The notes below the pieces were generated by a model. That model did not search any database. It was not told the DNA's origin and was given only the letters and a program-made list of their open reading frames with translations. From contig NZ_JACVAM010000004.1 of NCBI RefSeq assembly GCF_014851865.1, positions 1-64,000 of the forward strand: a DNA stretch of 64,000 nt, written 5' to 3'. The DNA comes from Pseudomonas sp. PDM16. Lineage in GTDB: Bacteria; Pseudomonadota; Gammaproteobacteria; Pseudomonadales; Pseudomonadaceae. Each line of letters opens with the position of its first letter. Within the stretch, counting starts at the first letter, position 1. The translations under genes were made by a program, and so were the position numbers. Below are positions 1 through 8,607 of this stretch, piece by piece.

Positions 1-94
1 ACCACCTGATCCCTTCCCGAACTCAGTAGTGAAACGACGCATCGCCGATGGTAGTGTGGGGTTTCCCCATGTGAGAGTAGGTCATCGTCAAGCT
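1..94 (+). rRNA. rrf: 5S ribosomal RNA, 3' part
   Basis: The first 94 bases match the 3' three quarters of a Pseudomonas 5S rRNA as I know it: the CCGAACTCAG loop region, the ATCGCCGATGGTAGTGTGGG helix and the GAGAGTAGG...CATCGTCAAGC closing strand. The 5' end lies outside the window, so the 16S-23S-5S operon is upstream on the plus strand. A hairpin terminator follows directly. The exact mature 3' end is uncertain by a few bases. Confidence 0.95.
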
Positions 95-101
95 CCTATC
101 C

Positions 102-142
102 CCAAACCCCCATCCGAGCAATCGGGTAGGGGTTTGGCTTTT
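102..142 (+). terminator. rRNA operon terminator
   Basis: A perfect 9-bp stem (CCAAACCCC / GGGGTTTGG) around an 18-base loop is followed by CTTTT. It sits just after the 5S rRNA end and has the form of a Rho-independent terminator for the rRNA operon. Confidence 0.85.
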
Positions 143-744
143 GGGCGCGAGAAAATCAGAAGCGACGTATGCCTAGGGAAGTCCTGAGACAGCTGGCGGA
201 GTAGAGCGGGTCCATCCCACGTAGCGCGCATAAAGGCCATACTCCAATGAAGCAGCTGATCGAATATTCATTGGCTGTTTTTTGTTTCTGGCTCACGCAA
301 AATGTGCGCACATTATTCTGTGAGCTCTCTCTTTCTAGTCAGCGGCCGCCACTAGCTAGGCTATTTCGGCGTTGCTTTACTTGTACTATTCAGTAATTGG
401 TGTGCCTCAGGCGCATGATTTACAAGATGGTCCTTGATCGAAACCTCATGCGCGGGAACGAAACGGAAACACGTCAATCTCCCGCGAAGATCACGTGGTT
501 TACCGCCGCCTGCTTCTGATCTGCACGAAAAATGCTGCATGCCAAATCGCTCTCTAGCGGTTGGCAACTCTGGCAATACCAATGTCAGCTGCTGCTATAG
601 CTGGCTGCGCAATGCTATCCGACAATTAATTCCACACATATATACCTGTCTATGCGGGCCTCTTGCGCCGAGTTTATTGATTTACTCTGCAAGAGCCGCG
701 CGCTAGGCAAGTTTTGTCGGTAAACAATGCGCGGGATAATAACA
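143..744 (+). other. Noncoding gap with an AT-rich upstream region and a palindrome
   Basis: About 600 bases separate the rRNA terminator from the acyl-CoA synthetase. I see no convincing gene: the short open frames on both strands lack family features and Shine-Dalgarno sequences. The region is AT-richer than the coding DNA. It has a 10-base palindrome TGTGCGCACA at 303-312 flanked by GCTCAC (291-296) and GTGAGC (320-325), which could be an operator. It probably holds the promoter of the beta-oxidation operon, but I cannot fix the -35/-10 boxes. Confidence 0.5.
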
Positions 745-2448
745 ATGAATGCCATTGCTCCAGATAGATCTTTTCTAGAGTCGCGAACTTTCATGGACTT
801 GCTATTCCATTGGGAGTCGACCAAGCCCGACGATATTTACTTGGTGCAGCCCGATGCCGAGGGCGTCGCGAAGAGTTACAGCTGGGCAGCGGTGGCGGAT
901 CAGGTGCGGCGCATGGCCGGTTACCTGAAATCCCTCGACCTGCCGCCAGGCACCCGGATTGCGTTACTGGGCAAGAACAGCGCCCACTGGATCATGGCCG
1001 ATCTAGCGATCATGGTGGCGGGGCATGTGTCGGTTCCGATCTACCCGACGCTCGATGCCGACAACTTCGGCTATGTGCTGGAGCACAGCGAGGCGGCCCT
1101 GCTGTTCATCGGTAAGCTGGATGGAAATGGCGACAACTGGGCGCAGCTCGGCCCTGCCATATCGGCGGGACTGCCCTGCATCCGGCTGCCGTTCTCGCCT
1201 GAGATAGATGCACCTCATTGGGAGAAGCTGGTCGCGGCGACAGCGCCGCTGCTGCAGCCTGCTTCGCCCGCGCCCGGGGATCTGGCCACCATCATCTACA
1301 CCTCGGGCAGCACGGGGCGACCCAAGGGCGTGATGCATTCGTTTAACAGCATGTCCTCGATTCTCGAGGGCACCAGGGCCGAGTTCGGCTTCACCGAGCG
1401 TGAGCGCTTTCTCTCCTACCTGCCTCTGGCGCACACGGCGGAGCGGGCCTATGTCGAGTGCCTATCGCTGTACTGCGGCGCGCAGGTGTTCTTCGCCTGG
1501 TCGCTGGATACCTTCCGCGCGGATCTGCAGCGCGCCCGGCCGACCGCGTTCTTCTCGGTGCCCCGGCTGTGGAGCAAGTTCCAGGCGGGGGTCAATGCGC
1601 AGATCGCCCCATGGCTGCAGCGCTGGCTGTTCAATATCCCGGTGCTCGGGCGCCGGGTGAAACGCGGGGTGCTGGCGGGCCTCGGCCTGGAGCATGCCCG
1701 GCTCGCCATCACCGGCTCGGCGCCGCTGCCACCGGAAGTCTTCCGCTGGTACCAGCAGCTCGGTCTGGAGATGAAGGAGGTCTACGGCATGACCGAGAAC
1801 TTCGGCTACTCCCATGGCATCCGCCGCGATGGCGCCGTGCATGGCTGTATCGGGCGGGCCAATCCGGGGGTGTCGTGCAAGCTGTCGGACTCCGGCGAGA
1901 TCCTGGTGAAGAGTCCCGGGGGCATGCTGGGCTACTACAAGAACCCGGAAAAGACCGCCGAGGACCTGACCGCCGATGGCTATCTGCGCACCGGCGATCT
2001 CGGCGAGCTGGATACGGCGGGCCGCCTGCGCATCACCGGGCGCTCCAAGGATCTGTTCAAGACCGCCAAGGGCAAGTACGTGCCGCCGGCGCCCATCGAG
2101 CAACAGCTGGGCAACCACCCGCTGATCGAGGTCTGTTGCGTGTGCGGCGAGGGCATGCCTCAGCCCGTGGCGCTGTTGGTGCTGACCGACAGCGCCCGCG
2201 CCGAGGCTGACGACCCACGTGCCAGGGAGGCCATGGCGCTGGAGCTGGCAGACCTGGGCCGCAAGGTGAACGCCGGCGTGCCCAAGGAGACCGCCCTGCA
2301 TTGCCTGGTGGTGGTGCGGGAAAGCTGGAGCATCGACAGCGGCCTGCTCACCCCCACCCTGAAGATCAAGCGCCACGAGATCGAGCGCCACTACAGCGCG
2401 CAGATCGCACTCTGGTCGAACTCCCGCACCGCCGTGCTGTGGGAGTGA
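745..2448 (+). CDS. AMP-binding acyl-CoA synthetase (long-chain fatty acid-CoA ligase type)
   Basis: Activates a carboxylic acid to its CoA thioester through an acyl-AMP intermediate, the entry step for beta-oxidation. Of 567 residues, the AMP-binding signature TSGSTGRPKG lies near residue 190, the YGMTE motif near 345, the GYLRTGD hinge region near 415 and the C-terminal SKDLFKTAKGKYVPPAPIE segment near 430; the last is typical of long-chain or bubblegum-type ligases. The frame is also open from an ATG at 727, but the ATG at 745 begins a more family-like N-terminus (MNAIAPDRS) and is preferred. It is followed after 52 bases by an acyl-CoA dehydrogenase, supporting a fatty-acid role. The exact chain length or substrate is not readable from the sequence. 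Confidence 0.9.
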   Translation: MNAIAPDRSFLESRTFMDLLFHWESTKPDDIYLVQPDAEGVAKSYSWAAVADQVRRMAGYLKSLDLPPGTRIALLGKNSAHWIMADLAIMVAGHVSVPIYPTLDADNFGYVLEHSEAALLFIGKLDGNGDNWAQLGPAISAGLPCIRLPFSPEIDAPHWEKLVAATAPLLQPASPAPGDLATIIYTSGSTGRPKGVMHSFNSMSSILEGTRAEFGFTERERFLSYLPLAHTAERAYVECLSLYCGAQVFFAWSLDTFRADLQRARPTAFFSVPRLWSKFQAGVNAQIAPWLQRWLFNIPVLGRRVKRGVLAGLGLEHARLAITGSAPLPPEVFRWYQQLGLEMKEVYGMTENFGYSHGIRRDGAVHGCIGRANPGVSCKLSDSGEILVKSPGGMLGYYKNPEKTAEDLTADGYLRTGDLGELDTAGRLRITGRSKDLFKTAKGKYVPPAPIEQQLGNHPLIEVCCVCGEGMPQPVALLVLTDSARAEADDPRAREAMALELADLGRKVNAGVPKETALHCLVVVRESWSIDSGLLTPTLKIKRHEIERHYSAQIALWSNSRTAVLWE

Positions 2449-2500
2449 CGACACCGCCTGATCCATCCCTACTACCCGATACCAACCCCAGGAGGCTCCC

Positions 2501-3640
2501 ATGCAGCGCCGCCCGTTCGAACCCGAGATGGAGCAATTCCGCGATTCGGTCCGCAAGTTCTTCCAGCAGGAAATCCGCCCGCACAGCGAAAGCTGGCGCG
2601 AGGCCAACATCGTCGACCGCGAGGCCTTCCGCAAATCCGGCGCACAGGGCTATCTGTGCATGTGGGCCGACGAGCAATACGGCGGGTTGGGGCTGAAGGA
2701 CTTCCGCTACGAGCAGATCCTCATCGAGGAGAACACCCTGCACGGCGACCGTGGCTATTTCATCACTCTGCACAGCCGCCTGGTCGGCCCCTATATCGAG
2801 CATTTCGGCAGCGCCGAGCAGAAGCAGCGCCTGCTGCCGGGGATGATCAGCGGCGAGACTATCCTCGCCATCGCCATGACCGAGCCCGACGCCGGCTCCG
2901 ACCTGGCCGGCATGAAGACCCGCGCGGTGGAGCAGGACGATCACTGGCTGCTGAACGGTTCGAAGACCTACATCTCCAACGGTATCAACGCCGACGTGGT
3001 GATAGTGGCGGCGCGCACCCATGCGGAGAACCCGCACGGCGTTACCCTGTTCCTGGTGGAGCGGGGCATGCCCGGCTTCGAGCGTGGGCGCAACCTGCAG
3101 AAGATGGGCCTGAAATCCCAGGACACCGCGGAGCTGTTCTTCCATGACGTCCGGGTGCCCAAAGCCAATGTTCTGGGCCAGGTGCATGGCGGTTTCTACC
3201 ACCTGATGCAGGGCCTGGCGGAGGAGCGCCTGATCGCTGCCTGCAGTAGCGTGGCGGCGGCGCGCCTGGCGCTGGAGCTGACCCGCGACTTCGTGCGCGA
3301 GCGCAAGGTGTTCGGCAAGCCGCTGAGCAAGCTGCAGAACACCCGCTTCAAGCTGGCCGCGCTGGATGCCGAGATCGATATCGCCCAGGTCTACGTGGAT
3401 CGCTGCGTCGAGGCGCACCTGCAAGGCCAGCTGGATGCGGTGGATGCCTCGCGCGCCAAGCTCTATGCCGGCGAAGTGTTCGGCCGCATGGTGGACGAGG
3501 GCGTCCAGCTGCATGGCGGTGCCGGCTACATGGAAGAGTACGAAATCTGCCGCCTGTATCAGGACGAGCGGGTCGGGCGGATTCTCGCGGGCACGTCGGA
3601 AATCATGAAGGAAATCATCGCCCGCGCGTTGCTGGACTGA
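2501..3640 (+). CDS. Acyl-CoA dehydrogenase (long-chain/isovaleryl type)
   Basis: FAD flavoprotein catalysing the first, alpha-beta desaturating step of beta-oxidation. It has 379 residues, the usual family length. The MTEPDAGSDLAG flavin/substrate signature is near residue 125 and GAGYMEEYEICRLYQDERV near 330. The usual catalytic glutamate of short/medium-chain enzymes (EGT) is replaced here by AGTSEIMKEI. In the long-chain and isovaleryl-CoA dehydrogenases the base lies earlier instead, and the LAEERL stretch near residue 240 offers that glutamate, so I place it in that subgroup. AGGAGG precedes the ATG by 6 bases. It is the second gene of the synthetase operon. Confidence 0.9.
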   Translation: MQRRPFEPEMEQFRDSVRKFFQQEIRPHSESWREANIVDREAFRKSGAQGYLCMWADEQYGGLGLKDFRYEQILIEENTLHGDRGYFITLHSRLVGPYIEHFGSAEQKQRLLPGMISGETILAIAMTEPDAGSDLAGMKTRAVEQDDHWLLNGSKTYISNGINADVVIVAARTHAENPHGVTLFLVERGMPGFERGRNLQKMGLKSQDTAELFFHDVRVPKANVLGQVHGGFYHLMQGLAEERLIAACSSVAAARLALELTRDFVRERKVFGKPLSKLQNTRFKLAALDAEIDIAQVYVDRCVEAHLQGQLDAVDASRAKLYAGEVFGRMVDEGVQLHGGAGYMEEYEICRLYQDERVGRILAGTSEIMKEIIARALLD

Positions 3641-3783
3641 TTTGGCAACAAAGGCCACAGCGCTGTCCGCTCTCGCTATAGATGGCGAATAGGCGCGAAC
3701 CAATAATTCCAGGCGCCAACAGTTATTCAAACAAGTTCGAGTCCACCCGGTTGGTAACTGGGTGGAGCGGGTCGCGTTTGGCC

Positions 3784-3804
3784 GTTGAATCGGTTCGATT
3801 CAAC
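3784..3804. promoter_or_regulatory. Perfect inverted repeat upstream of thiolase, candidate operator
   Basis: GTTGAATCG-GTT-CGATTCAAC: two perfect 9-base arms around a 3-base spacer, 87 bases before the thiolase start. The dyad shape fits a dimeric regulator such as a TetR-type protein, but the binding protein is unknown. No T tract follows, so a terminator is less likely. Confidence 0.55.
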
Positions 3805-3812
3805 TTAGGCGG

Positions 3813-3843
3813 CGACTCAGAAGTTACTGAGTCGGAAGACTCA
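3813..3843. promoter_or_regulatory. Overlapping inverted repeats upstream of thiolase
   Basis: CGACTCAG-AAGTTA-CTGAGTCG has perfect 8-base arms (3813-3820 and 3827-3834). The right arm can also pair with the next GACTC (GAGTC-GGAA-GACTC). Three alternating copies of the same half-site therefore lie in about 30 bases, as in a double operator or an alternative-hairpin leader. Together with the dyad at 3784 this marks the 250-base gap before the thiolase as a regulated promoter region. Confidence 0.45.
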
Positions 3844-3890
3844 TTAAATGGCCTAGCGCCACTCTTAATCTGTATATCCAAGAGGCAGTC

Positions 3891-5096
3891 ATGACCGAGG
3901 CTTATATTTACGACGCCGTGCGCACGCCGCGCGGCAAGGGCAAGAAGGACGGCGCGCTGCACAGCGTCAAGCCGATCGACCTGGTGGTCGGCCTGCTCAA
4001 GGCGCTGCAGCAGCGCAATCAGCTCGATACCGCCCAGGTCGACGATGTGGTGCTCGGCTGCGTGACGCCTATTGGCGACCAGGGCTCGGATATCGCCAAG
4101 ACTGCCGTGCTGGCCGCCGACTGGGCCGAATGCGTGTCCGGTGTGCAGCTCAACCGTTTCTGCGCCTCGGGCCTGGAGGCAGTGAACATCGGCGCGATGA
4201 AGGTGCGTTCCGGCTTCGAGGATCTGGTGGTGGTCGGCGGCGTGGAATCCATGTCGCGTATCCCCATGGGCTCTGACGGCGGTGCCTGGGCGCTGGATCC
4301 GGCCACCAATATGCAGGCCAACTTCGTGCCCCAGGGCGTGGGCGCCGACCTGATTGCCAGCATCGAGGGCTTCTCGCGTACGGACGTCGACAGCTTCGCC
4401 TTGCGCTCGCAGCAGAAGGCTGCGCGCGCCAGCGCCGATGGTTCGTTCAGCAAATCGCTGATTCCGGTGACCGACCAGAACGGCATCGTCATCCTCGACC
4501 ACGACGAATTTATTCGCGGCGACAGCACGCTCGAAGGCCTGGGCAAGCTTAAGCCGAGCTTCGAGATGATGGGCCAGATGGGCTTCGACGCCACTGCCCT
4601 GCGCAAGTACAGCCATGTCGAGCGCATCGAGCATGTGCACACCCCGGGCAACAGCTCGGGCATCGTCGATGGCGCGGCGCTGATGCTGATTGGTTCGGAG
4701 GCCAAGGGCCGCGAGCTGGGCCTGAAAGCGCGTGGACGCATCGTCGCCACCGCCGTGACCAGCACCGACCCGACCATCATGCTCACCGGCCCGGCGCCGG
4801 CCACCCGCAAGGCCCTGGCCAAGGCTGGCCTGAGCGTGGGGGACATCGACCTGTTCGAGGTCAACGAGGCTTTTGCGTCCGTTGTCATGAAGTTCATGAA
4901 GGACATGGGCGTCAGCGAGGACAAGGTCAACGTCAACGGCGGCTCCATCGCCATGGGCCACCCGCTGGGCGCCACCGGCTGCGCCATCCTCGGCACCCTG
5001 CTGGATGAGCTGGAGAAGCGCGAGCTGCGCTATGGCCTGGCCACGCTGTGTGTCGGCGGCGGCATGGGCATCGCGACCATCATCGAACGTATTTGA
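3891..5096 (+). CDS. Acetyl-CoA C-acyltransferase (3-ketoacyl-CoA thiolase)
   Basis: Cleaves 3-ketoacyl-CoA with CoA to acetyl-CoA and a shortened acyl-CoA, the last step of beta-oxidation. The 401-residue protein shows the complete thiolase set: nucleophile cysteine in NRFCASG near residue 90, NEAFA near 325, GHPLGATG near 355 (catalytic histidine) and CVGGGMG near 390 (second cysteine). It precedes the hydratase/dehydrogenase gene, giving the same subunit pairing as FadA with FadB or FadI with FadJ. The start ATG follows AAGAGGCAGTC. Whether the preferred substrate is fatty acyl or branched is unknown. Confidence 0.92.
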   Translation: MTEAYIYDAVRTPRGKGKKDGALHSVKPIDLVVGLLKALQQRNQLDTAQVDDVVLGCVTPIGDQGSDIAKTAVLAADWAECVSGVQLNRFCASGLEAVNIGAMKVRSGFEDLVVVGGVESMSRIPMGSDGGAWALDPATNMQANFVPQGVGADLIASIEGFSRTDVDSFALRSQQKAARASADGSFSKSLIPVTDQNGIVILDHDEFIRGDSTLEGLGKLKPSFEMMGQMGFDATALRKYSHVERIEHVHTPGNSSGIVDGAALMLIGSEAKGRELGLKARGRIVATAVTSTDPTIMLTGPAPATRKALAKAGLSVGDIDLFEVNEAFASVVMKFMKDMGVSEDKVNVNGGSIAMGHPLGATGCAILGTLLDELEKRELRYGLATLCVGGGMGIATIIERI

Positions 5097-5099
5097 CCG

Positions 5100-5153
5100 G
5101 TAGGGCGGGTGTAACCCGCGCAAACGACCAGACGCGGGTTTCACCCGCCCTAC
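5100..5153. repeat. REP-like intergenic hairpin
   Basis: Two 21-base arms (5100-5120 and 5133-5153) match as an inverted repeat except at one position, around a 12-base loop. The outer GTAGGGCGGGT / ACCCGCCCTAC termini are typical of dispersed intergenic REP repeats of some Pseudomonas. It lies between two genes that should be co-transcribed, so it may stabilise mRNA or partly terminate transcription. Confidence 0.75.
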
Positions 5154-5172
5154 GCAGCCAAGGAATCAGAAA

Positions 5173-7317
5173 ATGACTGACGCCATCCGTTACGAAAAGG
5201 GCCAGGACAATATCGTCGTCCTGACCATCGACATGCCCGGCCAGAGCGCCAACACCATGAACGCCGTGTACCGCGAGGCCATGGGCGCCACCGTGGATCG
5301 CCTGGAGGCCGAGAAGGACTCCATCGCCGGGGTGATCGTCACCTCGGCGAAGAAGACCTTCTTCGCTGGCGGCGACCTCAATGAGCTGGTCACCATCGGC
5401 AAGGCCGATGCGCCGCGCTTCTACGCCGGCATCCTCGAACTCAAGGGACAGCTGCGTCGCCTGGAAAGCCTGGGCAAGCCGGTGGTCGCTGCGATCAACG
5501 GTGCCGCGCTGGGGGGCGGCTGGGAAATCGCCTTGGCTTGCCATCACCGTATCGCCCTGAACGAAAGCCATGTGCAGCTGGGCCTGCCGGAAGTCACTCT
5601 CGGCCTGTTGCCGGGCGGTGGTGGCGTAGTGCGCATGGTGCGCCTGCTGGGTTTGGAAAAGTCTTTGCCGTACCTGGTCGAAGGCAAGAAAGTGCGTGCC
5701 GATGCCGCACTGAAAGCCGGCCTGCTGCATGAGCTGGCCGATAGCCGCGACGATCTGTTGGCCAAGGCCCGCGTCTGGATCGCGGCCAATCCGGCTGCCG
5801 CACAGCCGTGGGATGTGAAGGGCTACAAGATCCCCGGCGGCACGCCGAGCTCGCCGGCCATGGCGCAGATGCTGGTCATCGCGCCGAGCGTGCTGCGCAG
5901 CAAGACCAAAGGCTGCTTCCCGGCGCCGGAGAAGATCATGTGTGCCGCCGTCGAAGGAGCCCAGGTCGACTTCGATACCGCGCAACTGATCGAAGCGCGC
6001 TATTTCACCGAACTGGTGACCGGCCAGGTGGCGAAGAACATGATCGGCACCTTCTGGTTCCAGCTCAACGAGATCAACGCCGGCAGCTCACGCCCGCAAG
6101 GTATTCCGCAGTACGTGACCAAGAAGGTCGGCGTGCTCGGTGCCGGCATGATGGGGGCCGGCATCGCCTATGTGTCTGCGGCCGCCGGCATCGAGGTGGT
6201 GCTCAAGGACGTGTCCCTCGAGGCGGCGGAGAGGGGCAAGGCCTACTCGACCAAGCTGCTCGACAAGAAGGTGTCCAAGGGGCAGATGACCGCCGAGAAG
6301 CGCGATGCCTTCCTTGCCCGCATCCTGCCGAGCGCCAGCGACGCCGACCTCGAAGGCTGCGACCTGGTCATCGAGGCGGTGTTCGAGGATCGTGGTCTGA
6401 AGGCCAAGGTCAATGCCGCCGCCGAGGCCGCCGCGCTGCCGGATGCCGTGATCGCTTCCAACACCTCGACTCTGCCGATCACCGGCCTGGCCACCGCGGT
6501 ACAGCGTCCGGACAAATTTATCGGCCTGCACTTCTTCAGCCCGGTCGACAAGATGCCGCTGGTGGAGATCATCCGCGGCGAGAAGACCAGCGACGAGACC
6601 CTGGCGCGCGGCTTCGACTACGTGCTGCAGATCAAGAAGACCCCGATCGTGGTCAAGGACGCCCGCGGCTTCTTCACCTCGCGGGTGTTCGCCACCTTTA
6701 TCAACGAAGGCATCGCCATGCTCGGTGAGGGCGTGCCGGCCGCAATGATCGAGAACGAGGCGCTCAACGTGGGCATGCCGGTCGGCCCGCTGGCGATCTC
6801 CGACGAGATATCCCTGAGCCTGGCCGCGCATATCCGCAATCAGAACATCGAGGATCTCAAGGCAGAGGGCAAGGCTCTGCCGCAGCATCCGGCCTTTGCC
6901 ATCGTCGACCTGATGCTCGAATTCAAGAGGCCGGGCAAGGCGGCGGGAGGCGGTTTCTACGAGTATCCGACGGAGGGTGGCAGGAAATACCTGTGGCCGG
7001 AGCTCAAGGCGCGCTTCGAGAAAACCGATCAGCAAATTCCGCGCGAAGACCTGCGTGACCGCTTCCTCTTCGCCCAGGCTATCGACACGGTGCGCTGCGT
7101 GGAGGAGGGCGTGCTGACCTCCACCGCCGACGCCAATATCGGCTCGATCTTCGGTATCGGTTTCGCCGCCTGGACGGGTGGGGCGCTGCAATACATCAAC
7201 CAGTACGGCATCCAGGCTTTTGTCACGCGGGCCCGGCAACTCGCCGAACGCTATGGTGAGCGTTTCCAGCCACCGGCGCTGCTGATCGAGAAGGCCAATC
7301 GGAAAGAGCTGTTCTGA
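5173..7317 (+). CDS. Bifunctional enoyl-CoA hydratase / 3-hydroxyacyl-CoA dehydrogenase (FadB/FadJ-like)
   Basis: Hydrates 2-enoyl-CoA and oxidises the resulting 3-hydroxyacyl-CoA with NAD, the two middle steps of beta-oxidation. The 714 residues split into an N-terminal crotonase domain (FAGGDLNEL near 65, INGAALGGGWE near 112, LGLPEVTLGLLPGGGG near 135 with the catalytic glutamate) and a C-terminal dehydrogenase domain. The dehydrogenase part shows the Rossmann motif GVLGAGMMGAGIA near 318, HFFSPVDKMPLVEI near 450 and a catalytic histidine-glutamate pair. Length and order match FadB/FadJ alpha subunits. It is partner to the thiolase upstream, and a good terminator follows. Confidence 0.92.
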   Translation: MTDAIRYEKGQDNIVVLTIDMPGQSANTMNAVYREAMGATVDRLEAEKDSIAGVIVTSAKKTFFAGGDLNELVTIGKADAPRFYAGILELKGQLRRLESLGKPVVAAINGAALGGGWEIALACHHRIALNESHVQLGLPEVTLGLLPGGGGVVRMVRLLGLEKSLPYLVEGKKVRADAALKAGLLHELADSRDDLLAKARVWIAANPAAAQPWDVKGYKIPGGTPSSPAMAQMLVIAPSVLRSKTKGCFPAPEKIMCAAVEGAQVDFDTAQLIEARYFTELVTGQVAKNMIGTFWFQLNEINAGSSRPQGIPQYVTKKVGVLGAGMMGAGIAYVSAAAGIEVVLKDVSLEAAERGKAYSTKLLDKKVSKGQMTAEKRDAFLARILPSASDADLEGCDLVIEAVFEDRGLKAKVNAAAEAAALPDAVIASNTSTLPITGLATAVQRPDKFIGLHFFSPVDKMPLVEIIRGEKTSDETLARGFDYVLQIKKTPIVVKDARGFFTSRVFATFINEGIAMLGEGVPAAMIENEALNVGMPVGPLAISDEISLSLAAHIRNQNIEDLKAEGKALPQHPAFAIVDLMLEFKRPGKAAGGGFYEYPTEGGRKYLWPELKARFEKTDQQIPREDLRDRFLFAQAIDTVRCVEEGVLTSTADANIGSIFGIGFAAWTGGALQYINQYGIQAFVTRARQLAERYGERFQPPALLIEKANRKELF

Positions 7318-7374
7318 TCGTTTGAGTGCCAAAAAAGCCTGCACTGGAGTTGAAGCGTGAGCTTCAGTGCTTTC

Positions 7375-7402
7375 CGGGAGGCCATTGGCCTCCCGTTTTT
7401 TT
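7375..7402 (+). terminator. Rho-independent terminator after the hydratase/dehydrogenase gene
   Basis: Perfect 9-bp stem CGGGAGGCC / GGCCTCCCG with an ATT loop followed by seven Ts. A weaker hairpin (GCACTG...CAGTGC) lies just upstream. It ends the first beta-oxidation operon and separates it from the convergent AraC-family gene. Confidence 0.9.
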
Positions 7403-7452
7403 GCTTGTATCCAGAGAGATGTAGCGCCAAGAGATAATTGCAAATATAGACA

Positions 7453-8493
7453 CTATGAGTGCTGTTTGGACGCCTCCTGGCGGGCCTTGCGCAGCGTGCC
7501 TGGCGGGTGGCCCGCCCACTGGGCGAAAGCGCGGCGAAAGGTGGCCTGGTCGGAAAAACCGAGGTCAGCGGCAATCTGCTTGACCGGCGTGTCCGTGCAT
7601 GACAGCAGCTGCATGGCCTGGCGAAAGCGCCAGCCATCCTTGATGCTCTGGAAGCTTTCCCCCAGCGCAGCCAGCTTGCGGTGCAGGGTGCGCGGCGACA
7701 TGGCCATGTGCGAGGCCGCCTCTTCCAGGGTCAGCGGGTGCGGCATGCTCTGTTGCAGCATGGCCACCAGACGGGCCGGCAGTTCAGCCTGCTCGACCAG
7801 CACTTCGATGAAGCTGGCCGGCGCGCGGCGCATCAGGCGGGATACCTCGTCAGGCGTGCGGACGATGGGCAGCGCCATGCTGTCGGCAGCGAATTCGATG
7901 CTGGCCTTCTCCGCGTCGAAGTGCAGGGGCGCGGCCAGCAACATGCTCAGGGCCATGGCGTGCCGGGGCTTGCCGAGCGGCAGGGATACGGACGTGAGCG
8001 GCACCCGCTGGCCAAACAGCCAGGAGAGCACACCGCAAAGGGTGAACAGGGCCAGCTCGTAGGCGAGGGCGCGATCACCTGTGGGCGGCACCATCTCGAA
8101 CAGGTTGAGCCGTGCGCGCTCGGTGCGGGTTTCGGCCTGGAATTCGGCACGGAAATCACCCATCACCAGGGCAATGCAGCGCGCGACAACGGGCAGGCAG
8201 TCGTGCAGCGTCGTGGTGGTCAGTGCCGCACGACAGAGCATCTCGATGCCTCCCAATGGCACCGCGCGCGAGTGCAGGCCGCAGGACTCGTCCTGCAGGC
8301 CGATGACGATGCCACCGTACAGCTGGGAGAACTGTTTGGTGCTGACCCGCGCGCCGCGCCCGCCCAGATCCGCCTCGTCGATGCGCGCCATTGCCATCAG
8401 CTCGGCGCGCAACAGGCCGCGGGCTTCGGCTGCCGTCAGCAGGCCGCGGGCGTAGCGGGCGGGGATCACGGGTTGGCTCAGGTCGACATTCAC
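7453..8493 (-). CDS. AraC-family transcriptional regulator
   Basis: 346 residues with the layout of the AraC subgroup that has an N-terminal Arabinose_bd-like (DUF-type) ligand region and a C-terminal double helix-turn-helix. The second helix-turn-helix is clear: TPVKQIAADLGFSDQATFRRAFAQWAG near residues 305-330, with the preceding LTLEEAASHMAMSPRTLHRKL near 260. The start codon is GTG with TAGGA about 10 bases upstream. It is transcribed divergently from the SDR/dehydrogenase operon and is the most likely local regulator of fatty-acid genes. The ligand (perhaps an acyl-CoA or fatty acid) is inference. Confidence 0.88.
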   Translation of the reverse strand: MNVDLSQPVIPARYARGLLTAAEARGLLRAELMAMARIDEADLGGRGARVSTKQFSQLYGGIVIGLQDESCGLHSRAVPLGGIEMLCRAALTTTTLHDCLPVVARCIALVMGDFRAEFQAETRTERARLNLFEMVPPTGDRALAYELALFTLCGVLSWLFGQRVPLTSVSLPLGKPRHAMALSMLLAAPLHFDAEKASIEFAADSMALPIVRTPDEVSRLMRRAPASFIEVLVEQAELPARLVAMLQQSMPHPLTLEEAASHMAMSPRTLHRKLAALGESFQSIKDGWRFRQAMQLLSCTDTPVKQIAADLGFSDQATFRRAFAQWAGHPPGTLRKARQEASKQHS

Positions 8494-8607
8494 GGCGAAA
8501 TCCTAGTTGGCTATTTTTGCCATATTTATGTCGTATCACGGCATCGACCCCAGGGGCAAGCGAGCCAACACTGCGTACCCATCAATCCATGAGTACGAGG
8601 TGCAACG
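8494..8607. promoter_or_regulatory. Divergent promoter region between AraC regulator and SDR operon
   Basis: The 114-base gap is AT-richer than its surroundings. It contains an interrupted dyad TGGC-N7-GCCA at 8508-8522 and a TATTTTT/ATATTTAT stretch. It must hold the promoters for both directions; the dyad is a candidate AraC-protein site. Confidence 0.45.

Noticed and set aside
361..824. Short ORFs on both strands in the gap after the rRNA terminator
   Set aside because: No ribosome binding sites or family features, and they overlap each other and the synthetase start.
3723..5144. Long minus-strand ORF over the thiolase (473 codons)
   Set aside because: Antisense shadow of the thiolase, rich in His/Ala/Gly/Arg with no recognisable fold; the thiolase has all catalytic motifs.
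6088..7443. Long minus-strand ORF over the hydratase/dehydrogenase gene
   Set aside because: Antisense shadow typical of high-GC DNA; no motifs.
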